Positions 1 through 8,900 are shown, numbered from the stretch's first letter. The stretch is 64,000 bases of DNA from Bacteroidota bacterium (GCA_021324735.1 JAJPIO010000003.1:1-64000); one strand, 5' to 3'. Notes: a model not told the origin generated them from the letters alone. Numbers and translations: made by a program.

Positions 1-328
1 CTGTCAAAGAACGAGGTCCATCAATGTCTCCGAACCAGTAGCGCGGGTGGCTTCTTCTTTTCAGAGTTCGGACTTCGTGTAGGACCGTAGCGACGATCTA
101 TCTTCAAAATGGTAGGGATCACGCACGAAGTCTAATTTCTAGATGCCTGTACGGGCAGAGGCGTGTTTGCCTGGTAGGATCGGAACCGCTAGGAGTATTT
201 TTTTTCGTGTCTGAGGGCACTCCAACCCGGAAGAAGTAGAACACGAACGGACCCCCAAAGGTTCCCATATGGGCACCTATTTCTTTAGGAATATCAAATT
301 AATTCTATCCGATTGATTACGCCGCAGA
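1..328. other. gene-free stretch, no feature recognised
   Basis: No convincing reading frame, RNA gene or promoter is seen. Minus-strand conceptual translation gives short plausible-looking pieces separated by stops, so it may be a decayed repeat or gene remnant, but I cannot name a parent. A small palindrome (ggttcccatatgggcacc, 270-287) lies within it. Confidence 0.4.
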
Positions 329-925
329 CCCGAAGAGCTTGCCCTGAGCTTGTCGAAGGGGTCGAAGGATTTTCCTTTCGTCCCCTCGGGACTCTGAGAA
401 TATTCTTGCTCCTCTTACCGGGGACTCGCGTCCCCGGCTAAGTCCTTAAGTCCCTTCGGGACGAATCTAACAACGTGGCCCCTTTCCGACAGAGCGCATA
501 GCAGACCCGAAGAGCTTGCCCTGAGCTTGTCGAAGGGGTCAGAAGAAAATAGCCGTGGGCGTAAGCCCACGGTAAAAGCGATATATCAAACGCACCAGAC
601 CCGAAGGGTCGAAAGGACTTAGCCGTGGGCGTAAGCCCACGGTAAAAGCGATATATCAAACGCACCAGACCCGAAGAGCTTGCCCTGAGCTTGTCGAAGG
701 GGTCGAAAGGACTTAGCCGTGCGTAAGCCCACGGTAAAAGCGATATATCGAACGCAATAGACCGAAGGGTCAGAAGGAAATAGCCGTGGGCGCGAGCCCA
801 CGGTAAAAGCGATATATCGAACGCACCAGACCCGAAGGGTCGAAAGGACTTAGCCGTGGGCGCGAGCCCACGGTAAAGGGAATATATCGAACGCACCAGA
901 CCCGAAGGGTCGAAAGGATTCCTCT
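329..925. repeat. array of about 70-bp palindrome-containing repeats
   Basis: Five units carry the palindrome tagccgtgggc...gcccacgg at 550-572, 620-642, 714-733 (2-base deletion in one arm), 781-803 and 851-873. Each is followed by a conserved spacer (taaaagcgatatatc) and then a 'cagacccgaagggtcgaaag' segment. Three copies of a longer variant of that last segment, which adds gagcttgccctgagcttg, lie at about 325-367, 501-541 and 664-707. Centres of the palindromes alternate between gtaa and gcga, so the units form two subtypes. Open frames across it are only translated repeats. The outer arms (tagccg...cgg) match single palindromes inside nrdJ and after coaBC, which makes this a dispersed REP-like family in local tandem. 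Confidence 0.9.
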
Positions 926-1034
926 TAAAGTAGGTGTAACTCCCCGCAAGTTCGAGTGTTATTCTACCCAGTGTCGAATAGCTCAGTGTCGAATAGCCGG
1001 GAGACTTGCTTAAACCCTTAAGATTTAGTTGATC

Positions 1035-1784
1035 ATGAAATACCTCTCCACTGTGCTCCTGCTCGGACTGCTTGCCGGATGCAGCAGCAGCAATCAGCCT
1101 TCCACTCCCTCTACGTCGGATAATCACATTATCGGAGTCGTATCACTCATGGAGATGGATTGCTCGAATTCAGCTTCGTTTGCCGGCGTAACGGTCCAGG
1201 TGGTTGGGACGAACTACCAGACCACGACCGATAATACCGGAACGTGGCAGATCGATAATATGCCGGCGGGCGTCTACACCTTCAAATTTTCGAAACCTGG
1301 TTTTACTCATTTCATCGAGTCCGGCATCTCCTTCCCGGGCGGAACAATGTATTGGGCGCAGATGCCATATACCCCGGTACGTCTGGCGAGGTTGAATAAC
1401 TTCACGACGACGCTCGACACGGCCATTGTTACTCGCTACATCTCGCAAGGCGACACATCGTTCAACATTTCGTTTCCAAAGCTTCGTGTGACCGATTCGA
1501 CCGGAGCAGCACTCGCCCCAAACGTCTACGAATTCGCCGGACGAAAGCCGACCGTCTCGAGCAGCGATACGAGTTCGTATTTTACCTATAACAACGCGCA
1601 GGCATACCCCCTATATGTTTCGTTGCGCTATCACCACATGACCACCGGCGACACCGTCTATATCGTTGCCTATCCTTCGAATTGCGGGGTTGGCCAGATC
1701 AACTACGTCGTCGGCAACACCTACACCTACGACTGGGCCGGCTTCGGACCTCCTTCACAAGTTAAAGCAGTCGTACTGCGGTAG
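1035..1784 (+). CDS. lipoprotein with carboxypeptidase-regulatory-like domain
   Basis: Predicted outer-membrane or periplasmic lipoprotein of 249 residues. The N-terminus has a lipoprotein signal peptide with a lipobox-like LLAGC followed by a Ser-rich linker. Residues about 35-95 read as a carboxypeptidase-regulatory-like beta-sandwich (GVTVQVVGTN..TTTDNTG.W...NMPAGVYTFKFSKPGF), a fold common in surface proteins of Bacteroidota. The rest is Ser/Thr-rich beta-type sequence of unknown function. The ATG at 1035 is preferred over the in-frame TTG at 1029 because it sits directly before the Lys-Tyr-Leu signal sequence. It stands alone, downstream of the repeat array and convergent with the next minus-strand gene. 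Confidence 0.8.
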   Translation: MKYLSTVLLLGLLAGCSSSNQPSTPSTSDNHIIGVVSLMEMDCSNSASFAGVTVQVVGTNYQTTTDNTGTWQIDNMPAGVYTFKFSKPGFTHFIESGISFPGGTMYWAQMPYTPVRLARLNNFTTTLDTAIVTRYISQGDTSFNISFPKLRVTDSTGAALAPNVYEFAGRKPTVSSSDTSSYFTYNNAQAYPLYVSLRYHHMTTGDTVYIVAYPSNCGVGQINYVVGNTYTYDWAGFGPPSQVKAVVLR

Positions 1785-1826
1785 CGGTGGCTGCCTCGGA
1801 TGCTTGCGAAGACGGGCGGCACCTCT

Positions 1827-2318
1827 TCACTCCAACGGTGTATCAATCGCTTCAACTAGATTGGATCGCAGAAGATAACTAGCGATATTGAAGGCGATCA
1901 TCGCCACAAGATAAACAGCGAGGACAATTAGAAGAGGAAGAGCGCCATCGAGCGAATCGCTTATCTGCGCGACGGGACCGTATTCCGGAATGAGCATTAA
2001 TGCGGCGATAAGCCCGGCGATCGTGTGGTAATAGAATGGTGCTCGCGGCAGGATGCGGAGATCAATCGTGGTTGAATCGCCCTGCTGCCGAAGTGTGCCA
2101 CGCATCTCTACGTATGACAAGCGCCGCAAGAATGCGCGCCAGAGTTCGAAGCGCGTCACCTCGACAGTGCCGTAGAAACACCAGTAGTCTCCCGTCATAA
2201 GGCTCGCAAGCTCCGCCCCTTCGCGCGCGAGCGCGTACTTGGGTTCGTGCGTCAGCGCCGCGAGGCGCTTGCTGATTTCCACCGCGCTCTGGTTCGTCGC
2301 GTGGCTTACTATTAGCAA
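1827..2318 (-). CDS. two-TM membrane protein of unknown function
   Basis: 163 residues: a soluble N-terminal segment of about 95 residues, then two hydrophobic helices (around residues 98-112 and 128-150) and a short tail. The pattern FYGTVEVTRFELWRA...RGTLRQ...TTIDLRI before the helices resembles a widespread group of small bacterial membrane proteins that I cannot name. The reading frame begins with a TTG that overlaps the last 7 bases of the AIPR gene; no ATG is available near the N-terminus, so the true start is uncertain (a GTG lies about 12 codons in). Base composition is GC-rich like the core genes and unlike the AT-rich AIPR gene upstream, suggesting a native gene whose 5' end abuts an acquired segment. 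Confidence 0.6.
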   Translation of the reverse strand: MLIVSHATNQSAVEISKRLAALTHEPKYALAREGAELASLMTGDYWCFYGTVEVTRFELWRAFLRRLSYVEMRGTLRQQGDSTTIDLRILPRAPFYYHTIAGLIAALMLIPEYGPVAQISDSLDGALPLLIVLAVYLVAMIAFNIASYLLRSNLVEAIDTPLE

Positions 2319-4132
2319 TCTGAAGCGACACCACTTGTTCTTTCTATCGGCAACGACACTGGCATAGTAGTGGGCGAGTAAGTACCAAAGTAAGATAGTA
2401 CGGCTTCTTCGAATCTCTTACTACGAAACCACCGATCAAGCCTGAACACTTTCCTGGCTTCTCCAGTCTCTTTGTCATAGGCAAGAAAGTTAAATCTGTC
2501 CGTATCGTTGATGTAAGAGTCGACAAACTCACTCCACTCGTCAAGAAAGTTTGCGGTATTGGCGCTTACAGCCTCATCAAACTCTTCAATGTTGCTTGGC
2601 ATATAGCGCTGGGTAAAGCCATAAACCTGCCCGAAAACGCTCCTGTCCTTACGCTTTATGTACTTAGAATCTGATATAAGCTCTTGAAGACAAAGAAGTG
2701 CAAAGAAGAATCTATCAAGCCGCTCGAAATCCCGTACGAGGCCAGTATTAACTTCAGCGTTCTGAAATAACTTCTTTGTAGTAGCCCTATTCAGTCTCCC
2801 TTCCGAGGCGTAAAGAAGACGATAAAAAAGATTTCGCTCAATGACTGACTTCGTATCGAGATAATTATGACTCAACCCATCATAGAACTCACCTCTTTTT
2901 CGTTCAAAGAGTAGTCCATATCGGGAGAATAGGACTTTTTGAAGTTCTAAGTTAAACGTTTCGTTTGAAAACCTGTCTGCGGGGATGACGGGCGTCTGCT
3001 GATTGGTTGCCGTTGAAATGCTCTCTATGAGACCGAGCTTCCTGCTTTCATCGGATGATTCGGCAAGGGTTATCACCTTGAGAAGCACTTCCTTGTTGTT
3101 GAATACGGACTCGCCACTTGACTCCAAGATTCTACTGAGAGTATATGCAGTCTGGCCTCCGTTTATTATCTGCGGATTCCTAACCGTTAGTTGCGCTCTG
3201 TTCTTCTGCCCGATCTTCTCGTTTAAGTAAGATTCATCCGAAATCATGGTGATACCATTGTTAAAGAGGGCAAATTCATTTGTGGATTCCTCAAGAATAG
3301 TGCCTCGTATTGCCGCGTTAACTTTTTGGCCCTCGAGTTCTAAGTAGCTCCGAGGGTTGTAATGCAGAATAGAATTCTTATAGCGATTCATCACCTTAGC
3401 AATCTCTAAAGTCGGCACAAACAATACCGTTATTTCGCAGTCGCCGTTACTTGTCTGTACGTCATAACGGATTTTACTGCCTGCGTTTTTATTGCTGAGG
3501 TCGATATTGATATTGAGATCAACCGCATTGTAATAGGTCCCCGAAACAACCGGGAATACAAGCCTATCATAGCACCTGTCGGAATTGAAAATCTCGGTTG
3601 AATAGCCTCCCGTTAGTGACTCTAATTTCCCCTTCGGCAATTTGTCATTGAGGTTAGCAAGCAAAATCACTTTGTATTTATAGCGTGCGATTCCATCAAG
3701 TGAGGATACCTCTCGCTGCATCTGCTTTATTTTGCCATTATACTCATTGCCTTCAACATCGAACTCCTCACCGTCCAGAATACGAGTGATATCCATTCGG
3801 AGGATTTCTTCAAGTTTTATATCCTTGTTTTCGAAGTTGCGCGCAGTTGTTCGAAACTTAGATTGAATAAAGAAAATCGTTTTTGAATCCTCGTGAATCA
3901 AATAGCCATCGATTCCACCATCGTTGGATCCATCGGTAATCCAATGCTCTCGCTCCTCAAAGTCGATAATGCCAAATCCAACCTTGAGATAAAGATGAAT
4001 GAATGACCGGGATCGGGCAGCGTTTATCTTGTCTATATCCGACTCTCCTAAGGCGTAAAGCTTGGAGTACTTCGCGCCGGCCTCGGCTCGCAGCTGATCT
4101 AGAATATTTACAAGTGCGATGTACTTGTTCAT
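2312..4132 (-). CDS. AIPR-family protein, probable anti-phage nuclease
   Basis: 606 residues. The AIPR (abortive infection phage resistance) signature is clear in the middle: FNNGITMISDE at 290-300 and NPQIINGGQTAY at 319-330. The N-terminal part resembles a PD-(D/E)XK nuclease core: DGGIDG (71-76) followed by IQSKF (89-93), supplying candidate Asp75 and the Gln90-x-Lys92 pair, with acidic residues at 58-60. AIPR proteins are known from plasmid abortive-infection systems and from defence islands. The gene is visibly more AT-rich than the flanking nrdJ and membrane-protein genes, which fits acquisition. It lies 77 bases downstream of the HNH-like gene on the same strand, and the two may form one transcript. 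Target and trigger cannot be read from sequence. Confidence 0.85.
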   Translation of the reverse strand: MNKYIALVNILDQLRAEAGAKYSKLYALGESDIDKINAARSRSFIHLYLKVGFGIIDFEEREHWITDGSNDGGIDGYLIHEDSKTIFFIQSKFRTTARNFENKDIKLEEILRMDITRILDGEEFDVEGNEYNGKIKQMQREVSSLDGIARYKYKVILLANLNDKLPKGKLESLTGGYSTEIFNSDRCYDRLVFPVVSGTYYNAVDLNINIDLSNKNAGSKIRYDVQTSNGDCEITVLFVPTLEIAKVMNRYKNSILHYNPRSYLELEGQKVNAAIRGTILEESTNEFALFNNGITMISDESYLNEKIGQKNRAQLTVRNPQIINGGQTAYTLSRILESSGESVFNNKEVLLKVITLAESSDESRKLGLIESISTATNQQTPVIPADRFSNETFNLELQKVLFSRYGLLFERKRGEFYDGLSHNYLDTKSVIERNLFYRLLYASEGRLNRATTKKLFQNAEVNTGLVRDFERLDRFFFALLCLQELISDSKYIKRKDRSVFGQVYGFTQRYMPSNIEEFDEAVSANTANFLDEWSEFVDSYINDTDRFNFLAYDKETGEARKVFRLDRWFRSKRFEEAVLSYFGTYSPTTMPVSLPIERTSGVASDC

Positions 4133-4209
4133 TGTCTACATGATCAAAATAGTGATTCGACTCCATGTAACCCTCGACTCGCGCTTCGAGGAAGACAGAA
4201 AAGCCAGCG

Positions 4210-4971
4210 TCACGCGCATTTCCTATCTATCAAGTGGTGCCTTTTGTCGCCCTCTCGATAGAGATCGCTTTTGCGTGCCTCTGCTGTAATTCGAAGCAAT
4301 CGTGGATCATTCTTAATATCCTTCTTTGGAAGAAGTAATATGCCTTGGCTGTTAAAGCAGAACGGGCCTATCTCTCCTATCGGGTGGCTCGAGACAATGT
4401 ACCGCCAAATACATGATCCAAAATCGAAAACGTAAACCTTGTGTCCCTCCATTCTGGCAGGCCCTGGCTCGGTAACGTATGTGATTGAGTCGCCCTCGAA
4501 TGTCTGGTAGTTCCCATAAAACGTGTATTGATCGTCCCTACCCGGATTCTTGTCAAGAATCATTTTTCTAATGACCTCTTCATGCGGGCCAAGTCTGACG
4601 TTTCTAAACGTATTCCTGTTCGAAACACTCGCACGCCACAAGACACTCAGATGAAAGAGCTTAAAGCGCGTATAGTCAAGCCCGCGCATCACATATCCGC
4701 TTCCATGATCCTCGCCCGGGAATTGACTTTGCCAAACTCCAATCGCATACGTTTCAAATTCTGAATTTAGGAAATGCTCACACGATGCACAAAGCAACCG
4801 GTCGTAGAATCCTTTCCTTATTCTTCCTTCCGAGTAAGGTAAAGCACTCAATGCAAGGGCAGTGTGCTTTTCATCATACATTCCAGTAAAGAAGTACTCT
4901 GGAATAATGTGTGACTCGCAAAGAAGATCTTCCTTGTGACATAGCTTACAAATTCCTCGAACCTGAGCCAT
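4210..4971 (-). CDS. zinc-binding HNH-like protein, probable AIPR partner
   Basis: 253 residues. Two CxxC knuckles (CKLC at 8-11 and CASC at 61-64) bracket an SHIIPEY segment (20-26). This arrangement is seen in HNH-endonuclease-like proteins of defence and mobile loci, where the conserved His after Ser and the Cys pairs build the zinc site. A full canonical HNH triad is not obvious, so it may be a structural zinc protein or a divergent nuclease. Residues about 65-253 have no motif I recognise. The gene begins 9 bases after a strong terminator hairpin belonging to the DUF2442 gene, so it must have its own promoter in or near that hairpin, or rely on readthrough. It precedes the AIPR gene and shares its AT-rich composition. 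Confidence 0.65.
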   Translation of the reverse strand: MAQVRGICKLCHKEDLLCESHIIPEYFFTGMYDEKHTALALSALPYSEGRIRKGFYDRLLCASCEHFLNSEFETYAIGVWQSQFPGEDHGSGYVMRGLDYTRFKLFHLSVLWRASVSNRNTFRNVRLGPHEEVIRKMILDKNPGRDDQYTFYGNYQTFEGDSITYVTEPGPARMEGHKVYVFDFGSCIWRYIVSSHPIGEIGPFCFNSQGILLLPKKDIKNDPRLLRITAEARKSDLYREGDKRHHLIDRKCA

Positions 4972-4979
4972 AAATAAAA

Positions 4980-5000
4980 AAGGCCGCTTAATGCGGCCTT
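4980..5000 (-). terminator. intrinsic terminator after the DUF2442 gene
   Basis: Perfect 8-bp stem (aaggccgc / gcggcctt) with a 5-base loop. Read on the minus strand it is followed by a T-rich run (tttttatttat). It ends the nrdJ-side transcript 26 bases after the DUF2442 stop and separates it from the defence genes. Confidence 0.85.
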
Positions 5001-5025
5001 GTAAAGTGATTACTAAAACCGCCTC

Positions 5026-5043
5026 TTACGAGCATCCGCTCGT
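5026..5043 (-). repeat. nrdJ 3'-end repeat, copy A
   Basis: The 18 bases ttacgagcatccgctcgt (plus strand) are identical to the last 18 bases of nrdJ. They contain an inverted repeat acgagc / gctcgt with a 4-base loop and include the stop codon of the DUF2442 gene. Confidence 0.9.
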
Positions 5044-5319
5044 GGTCCCGCAAACGGTACAAACGCCGAAGCGAGCCAACTCGTAGAGATGCTCCGGCGC
5101 AATGTCGGCACCGTTCGGCCAATAGATCGTGCCGAGTTCGTGACTGAATTTCACTTCACGAAAGCGTACAATGTCCTTCAATGGCTCGAATATACGACCA
5201 TACAACTCGGACTCTAAATCGATTGTGGAGTGAAGACCATCCGCGAACCAGAGTTCGACCTTATAACCTTCGACGTATCGCGCGTCGCGAATAACCCATT
5301 CCGGTATTTCGGCTTTCAT
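5026..5319 (-). CDS. DUF2442 protein with NrdJ-like cysteine tail
   Basis: 97 residues. Residues about 10-82 match the DUF2442 pattern: a short beta-rich domain with VELWFADGLHSTIDL, ..GRIFEPLKD.., GTIYWPNGADIAPEHLYE. Such proteins are often paired with DUF4160 in toxin-antitoxin-like pairs, but no partner is seen here. The last 11 residues, [11 protein letters not shown], do not belong to DUF2442. They reproduce the C-terminal redox tail of the neighbouring NrdJ ([15 protein letters not shown]) with three residues removed. The last 18 bases are identical to nrdJ, while the codons before them differ mostly at silent positions, so the tail looks kept at protein level. It could be a redox-active tail acting on the reductase, or a relic of insertion at the nrdJ 3' end. 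Confidence 0.8.
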   Translation of the reverse strand: MKAEIPEWVIRDARYVEGYKVELWFADGLHSTIDLESELYGRIFEPLKDIVRFREVKFSHELGTIYWPNGADIAPEHLYELARFGVCTVCGTTSGCS

Positions 5320-5486
5320 CCTGTCGCCCCTTCGGGGCTCACAAATCTAATCTAACTCGCAACCCCGGGTTCCGCTGCGCATCGTTGCCGATGCTTGCTC
5401 CACCCGGGGCTACAAATCTGTCGCTCCTCTGGAGCTTAGTATGAAGGTGCCTCCCTTCATACTTCATAACTCATACTTCATACTTG

Positions 5487-5520
5487 TTACGAGCACCCGC
5501 TCGTGATGCCGCAATCGTCG
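5487..5520 (-). repeat. nrdJ 3'-end repeat, copy B (untranslated ghost)
   Basis: 34 bases matching the nrdJ 3' end with 5 mismatches. Read on the minus strand it would encode DDCGITSGCS and a stop, almost the exact NrdJ tail ([10 protein letters not shown]), but it lies 10 bases past the stop of the VOC-family gene and belongs to no visible reading frame. It keeps the acgagc / gctcgt inverted repeat. It looks like a displaced remnant of nrdJ. Confidence 0.88.
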
Positions 5521-5530
5521 CGCCTTCCCC

Positions 5531-5905
5531 TTAATGTTTGCTTTCGTACAGTTGCAGCACATTGCCAAAGGGATCGGCGAAGAGCGCGAGCTTTTCGTGC
5601 GCGTTCGGGTCGCCGGGATCGATCACTCGTCCGCCGTTGGCGGTAATGAGATGAAGCGTATCGGCAATGCTATCGACCATGATCGAGATGCGAATACCCT
5701 CTTCGGTCGCGGGCTTTTTGCCAAGCACCCACCTACCGCTCACCTCACCGACCGAGTCATCGAAAGCGGTATTTCCGGCGTTATTGACGCGGATGCGCCA
5801 GCCAAAGGCGTTGCCATAAAAAGCGGCCGATCGCTGAATGTCGGCTGCGGGAATTTCCAGGTAACAGATCTTCCCGTTGCCAAAGGTTGGATGTGAGTCA
5901 GGCAT
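5531..5905 (-). CDS. VOC (glyoxalase/bleomycin-resistance-like) family protein
   Basis: 124 residues, one VOC domain: CYLEIPAADIQRSAAFYGNAFGW at the start (paired beta-alpha-beta-beta-beta units) and the closing FADPFGNVLQLYE typical of the family. VOC proteins are metal-dependent lyases, dioxygenases or binding proteins; the substrate here is not inferable. Glu near the C-terminus (LYE) is the usual metal ligand position. It lies 21 bases downstream of nrdJ on the same strand, and its stop is followed by copy B of the nrdJ 3'-end repeat, so it appears to have been placed between two copies of that repeat. Confidence 0.85.
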   Translation of the reverse strand: MPDSHPTFGNGKICYLEIPAADIQRSAAFYGNAFGWRIRVNNAGNTAFDDSVGEVSGRWVLGKKPATEEGIRISIMVDSIADTLHLITANGGRVIDPGDPNAHEKLALFADPFGNVLQLYESKH

Positions 5906-5926
5906 AGTCCGCCAAAGATTTAGAGA

Positions 5927-5960
5927 TTACGAGCATCCGCTCGTCGTGCCGCAATCATCA
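5927..5960 (-). repeat. nrdJ 3'-end repeat, copy C (native)
   Basis: The authentic end of nrdJ, encoding [10 protein letters not shown] and the stop, with the inverted repeat acgagc / gctcgt. Copies B and A lie 440 and 901 bases further downstream. Confidence 0.9.
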
Positions 5961-8900
5961 CACACCGTGCAGGCGCCGTTGCGCTTTACGCGCATGCTTC
6001 CGCAGGCGGAGCATTGCTCGCCGGTGTAACCCTTGCTTCGTGCTTCGGCGCGGAGTGATGTAGCCGTAGCCTTCAGGCTACGGTGTTCCTCGCCGGAGCG
6101 TGGGCTTACCACGCCTACCGGCTCTTCTACTCGCTCTTCGCGCAACCGCGCAATGTTCGCCTCTTCGTCGATCTGTGTCGTCGAGACGGCATCGGCGAGC
6201 GAGCCGTCGCCTTCTTCTTGCGCCACCGGCGTAGCAGGTGCCGGATGTGCATGCTTCGGTTCGTCCACCGCTTTTACATGGACGAAATCCTGGCGGCCGA
6301 GGTACTCGTATCCGAGTGCGCGGAAGACATAATCGAGGATCGAGGTCGCGTTCTTGATCGCTTCGTGACCTTGGACGGCTCCCGCCGGCTCGAAGCGGGT
6401 GAACGTGAACGTATCGACCAGCTCTTCGAGCGGCACGCCGTATTGCAGCGCCTTCGATGCGAGCACGGCGAAGCAATTCATCAAGCCTTTGAACGACGCG
6501 CCCTCTTTATACATATCGATGAAGATCTCGCCGAGCGAGCCATCTTCGTATTCGCCGGTGCGGAGATAGACTTTGTGTCCGCCGACGACGGCTTCGCGGA
6601 GCCATCCGTGTCGCTTGACGGGCAGCTTATGGCGTCGCAGCTCCGGCGCCATCGCGATCGCCTGCGCTTCCACAAGCTGGTGCAGCTTCGCCGCGTCGAT
6701 CGTCTCCTTCGAGGGATCTTCGACGTCGTCGAAGAGGACTTCCTCGGCGAGGTCGGCATCCTCATTCGAAGCGTTGAGCGGCTGCGAAAGCTTGCTTCCA
6801 TCGCGATAGAGCGCGTTGGCCTTGAGCATCAGCTTCCACGAATCGAAGTAGGCCTTCGAGACGTCGGCTACGGTCGCCTCGTTCGGCATGTTGATGGTCT
6901 TCGAGATCGCACCCGAGATGAACGGCTGCGCCGCGGCCATCATGCGAATGTGAGCCTCGTACGGAATGAAGCGCGTGCCATATTTACCGCACTTGTTCGC
7001 GCAGTCGAAGATGGGAAGGTGTTCGTCCTTAAGGCCTGGCGCTCCTTCGAGCGTCATCGTACCGCAGACGTAATCGTTCGCTTTGTTGATCTCGTCCTTG
7101 GTAAAGCCAAGCGCGGCGAGCATGTTGAAATTGGGATCGACGAGCTGCGCGGGCGTGAAGCCGAGCTTTGCGCAGAAGTCTTCGCCGAGCGTCCACTTAT
7201 TGAAGGCGAACTTGAGATCGAATACATTATCGCACAGCTTCTCGATCTCGTCGATCTTCTCTTCGGTGAAGCCTTTCGCCTTGAGCGAGTGCCGATTGAT
7301 ACCCGGGCATCCGACGAGCGTGCCGTGGCCCTTCGAATATTTCTCGATCTCTTCGATCTGCTTCTCGGAATATCCGAGCTTCATCAGCGCCTTGTGCACC
7401 GATTGATTGACGATCTTGAAATAGCCGCCGCCCGCGAGCTTCTTGAACTTCACGATCGCGAAATCCGGCTCGATACCGGTGGTGTCGCAATCCATAACGA
7501 GGCCGATCGTGCCCGTCGGCGCGATGACGGTTACCTGCGCGTTGCGGTATCCGTGCTTCTCGCCGAGTTCGTACGCTCGGTCCCATGCATCGCGTGCGCC
7601 TTCGAGCAAATCCTCGGGGCAATGCTCGGGATCGATGCCCATCGGCTTGATGGTGAGCTGTTCGTAGCGCTCCGGCGCAGCGTTGTACGCCGCAAGCTTA
7701 TGATTGCGCATGACGCGGAGCATCGGCTCGCGGTTAGCATCGAAGCGCGGGAAGGCACCTAAGTCCTTCGCCATCTCTGCCGAAGCCGCGTAGGACTCAC
7801 CCGTTAAAATCGCGGTAAGCGCTCCGGCGATCGCCAAAGCCTCCGGCGAATCGTACGGAATGCCGGCCGTCATGAGGATCGTACCGAGGTTCGCGTAGCC
7901 GAGACCAAGCGTGCGGTAATCGTACGAACGCTGTGCGATCTCGCGGGACGGGAATTGCGCCATGAGCACGGAGATCTCGAGCACGATCGTCCACAAGCGA
8001 ATGGCGTGCTTGTAATCATCGAGCTTGAACGCGCCGGTCTCGTCATCGTAGAAGTATGCGAGATTGAGCGATGCCAGATTGCACGCCGTGTCGTCCAGGA
8101 ACATGTACTCCGAGCACGGATTCGATGCATTGATGCGACCATCATTCGAGCACGTGTGCCACTCGTTGATCGTCGTATCGTACTGCAGGCCCGGGTCGGC
8201 GGACATCCACGCCGAAAGCGTGATCTTGTCCCACAATTGTTTTGCTTTGAGCTTCTTCGACGGCTTGCCGTTCGTGCGGTTCTTCAACTCCCAATCCGCA
8301 TCGGTTAGAACGGCGTGCATGTAATCGTTCGTCACGCGGACCGAATTGTTCGAGTTCTGACCCGAAACGGTCTGGTAAGCCTCGCCTTCGTAATGCGTAT
8401 CGAATGTTTTGAAGTCGATGTGATCGTAACCCATCTCGACCATGCGGAGCACACGAACGATGTAGTTCATCGGCACGCCACGGCCGAGCGCCTTCTTGAT
8501 CGCCATATCGAGATCGTGGTTCTCCTTGCGGTCGGTACCACCATCGGCAGCGATCTTCATGATCATATTGAGGAAGACATCGCAGATCTTCGAACCGGCA
8601 ACAAGCGCGGCGACCTTCTGCTCTTCCAATGCTTTCCACTCGATAAACTGCTCGACATCCGGATGGTCGATATCGAGGATGACCATCTTGGCAGCACGAC
8701 GCGTCGTACCACCGGATTTCACTGCACCGGCCGCGCGATCGTTGATCTTAAGGAAGCTCATGACGCCACTCGCTGCACCACCGCCGGAAACACGCTCGCC
8801 TTCGGCGCGAAGCGAGCTGAAGTTCGTACCGGTGCCCGAGCCGTACTTGAAGATGCGGGCTTCGCGCGTTACGAGATCGAAGATGCCGCCTTCGTTCAGC

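Noticed and set aside
329-925. Possible CRISPR array in the regular repeats
   Set aside because: Spacers are themselves repeated instead of unique, repeats are long palindromes with internal variants, and there are no cas genes.
438-1127. 229-codon minus-strand open frame
   Set aside because: It is the translation of the palindromic repeat array; the protein is itself made of repeated units (AFDISLLPWAYAHG) and overlaps the lipoprotein start.
6083-7762. 559-codon plus-strand open frame opposite nrdJ
   Set aside because: Shadow frame in a GC-rich gene; composition is Arg/Leu-rich without motifs, and nrdJ motifs cover the same bases.
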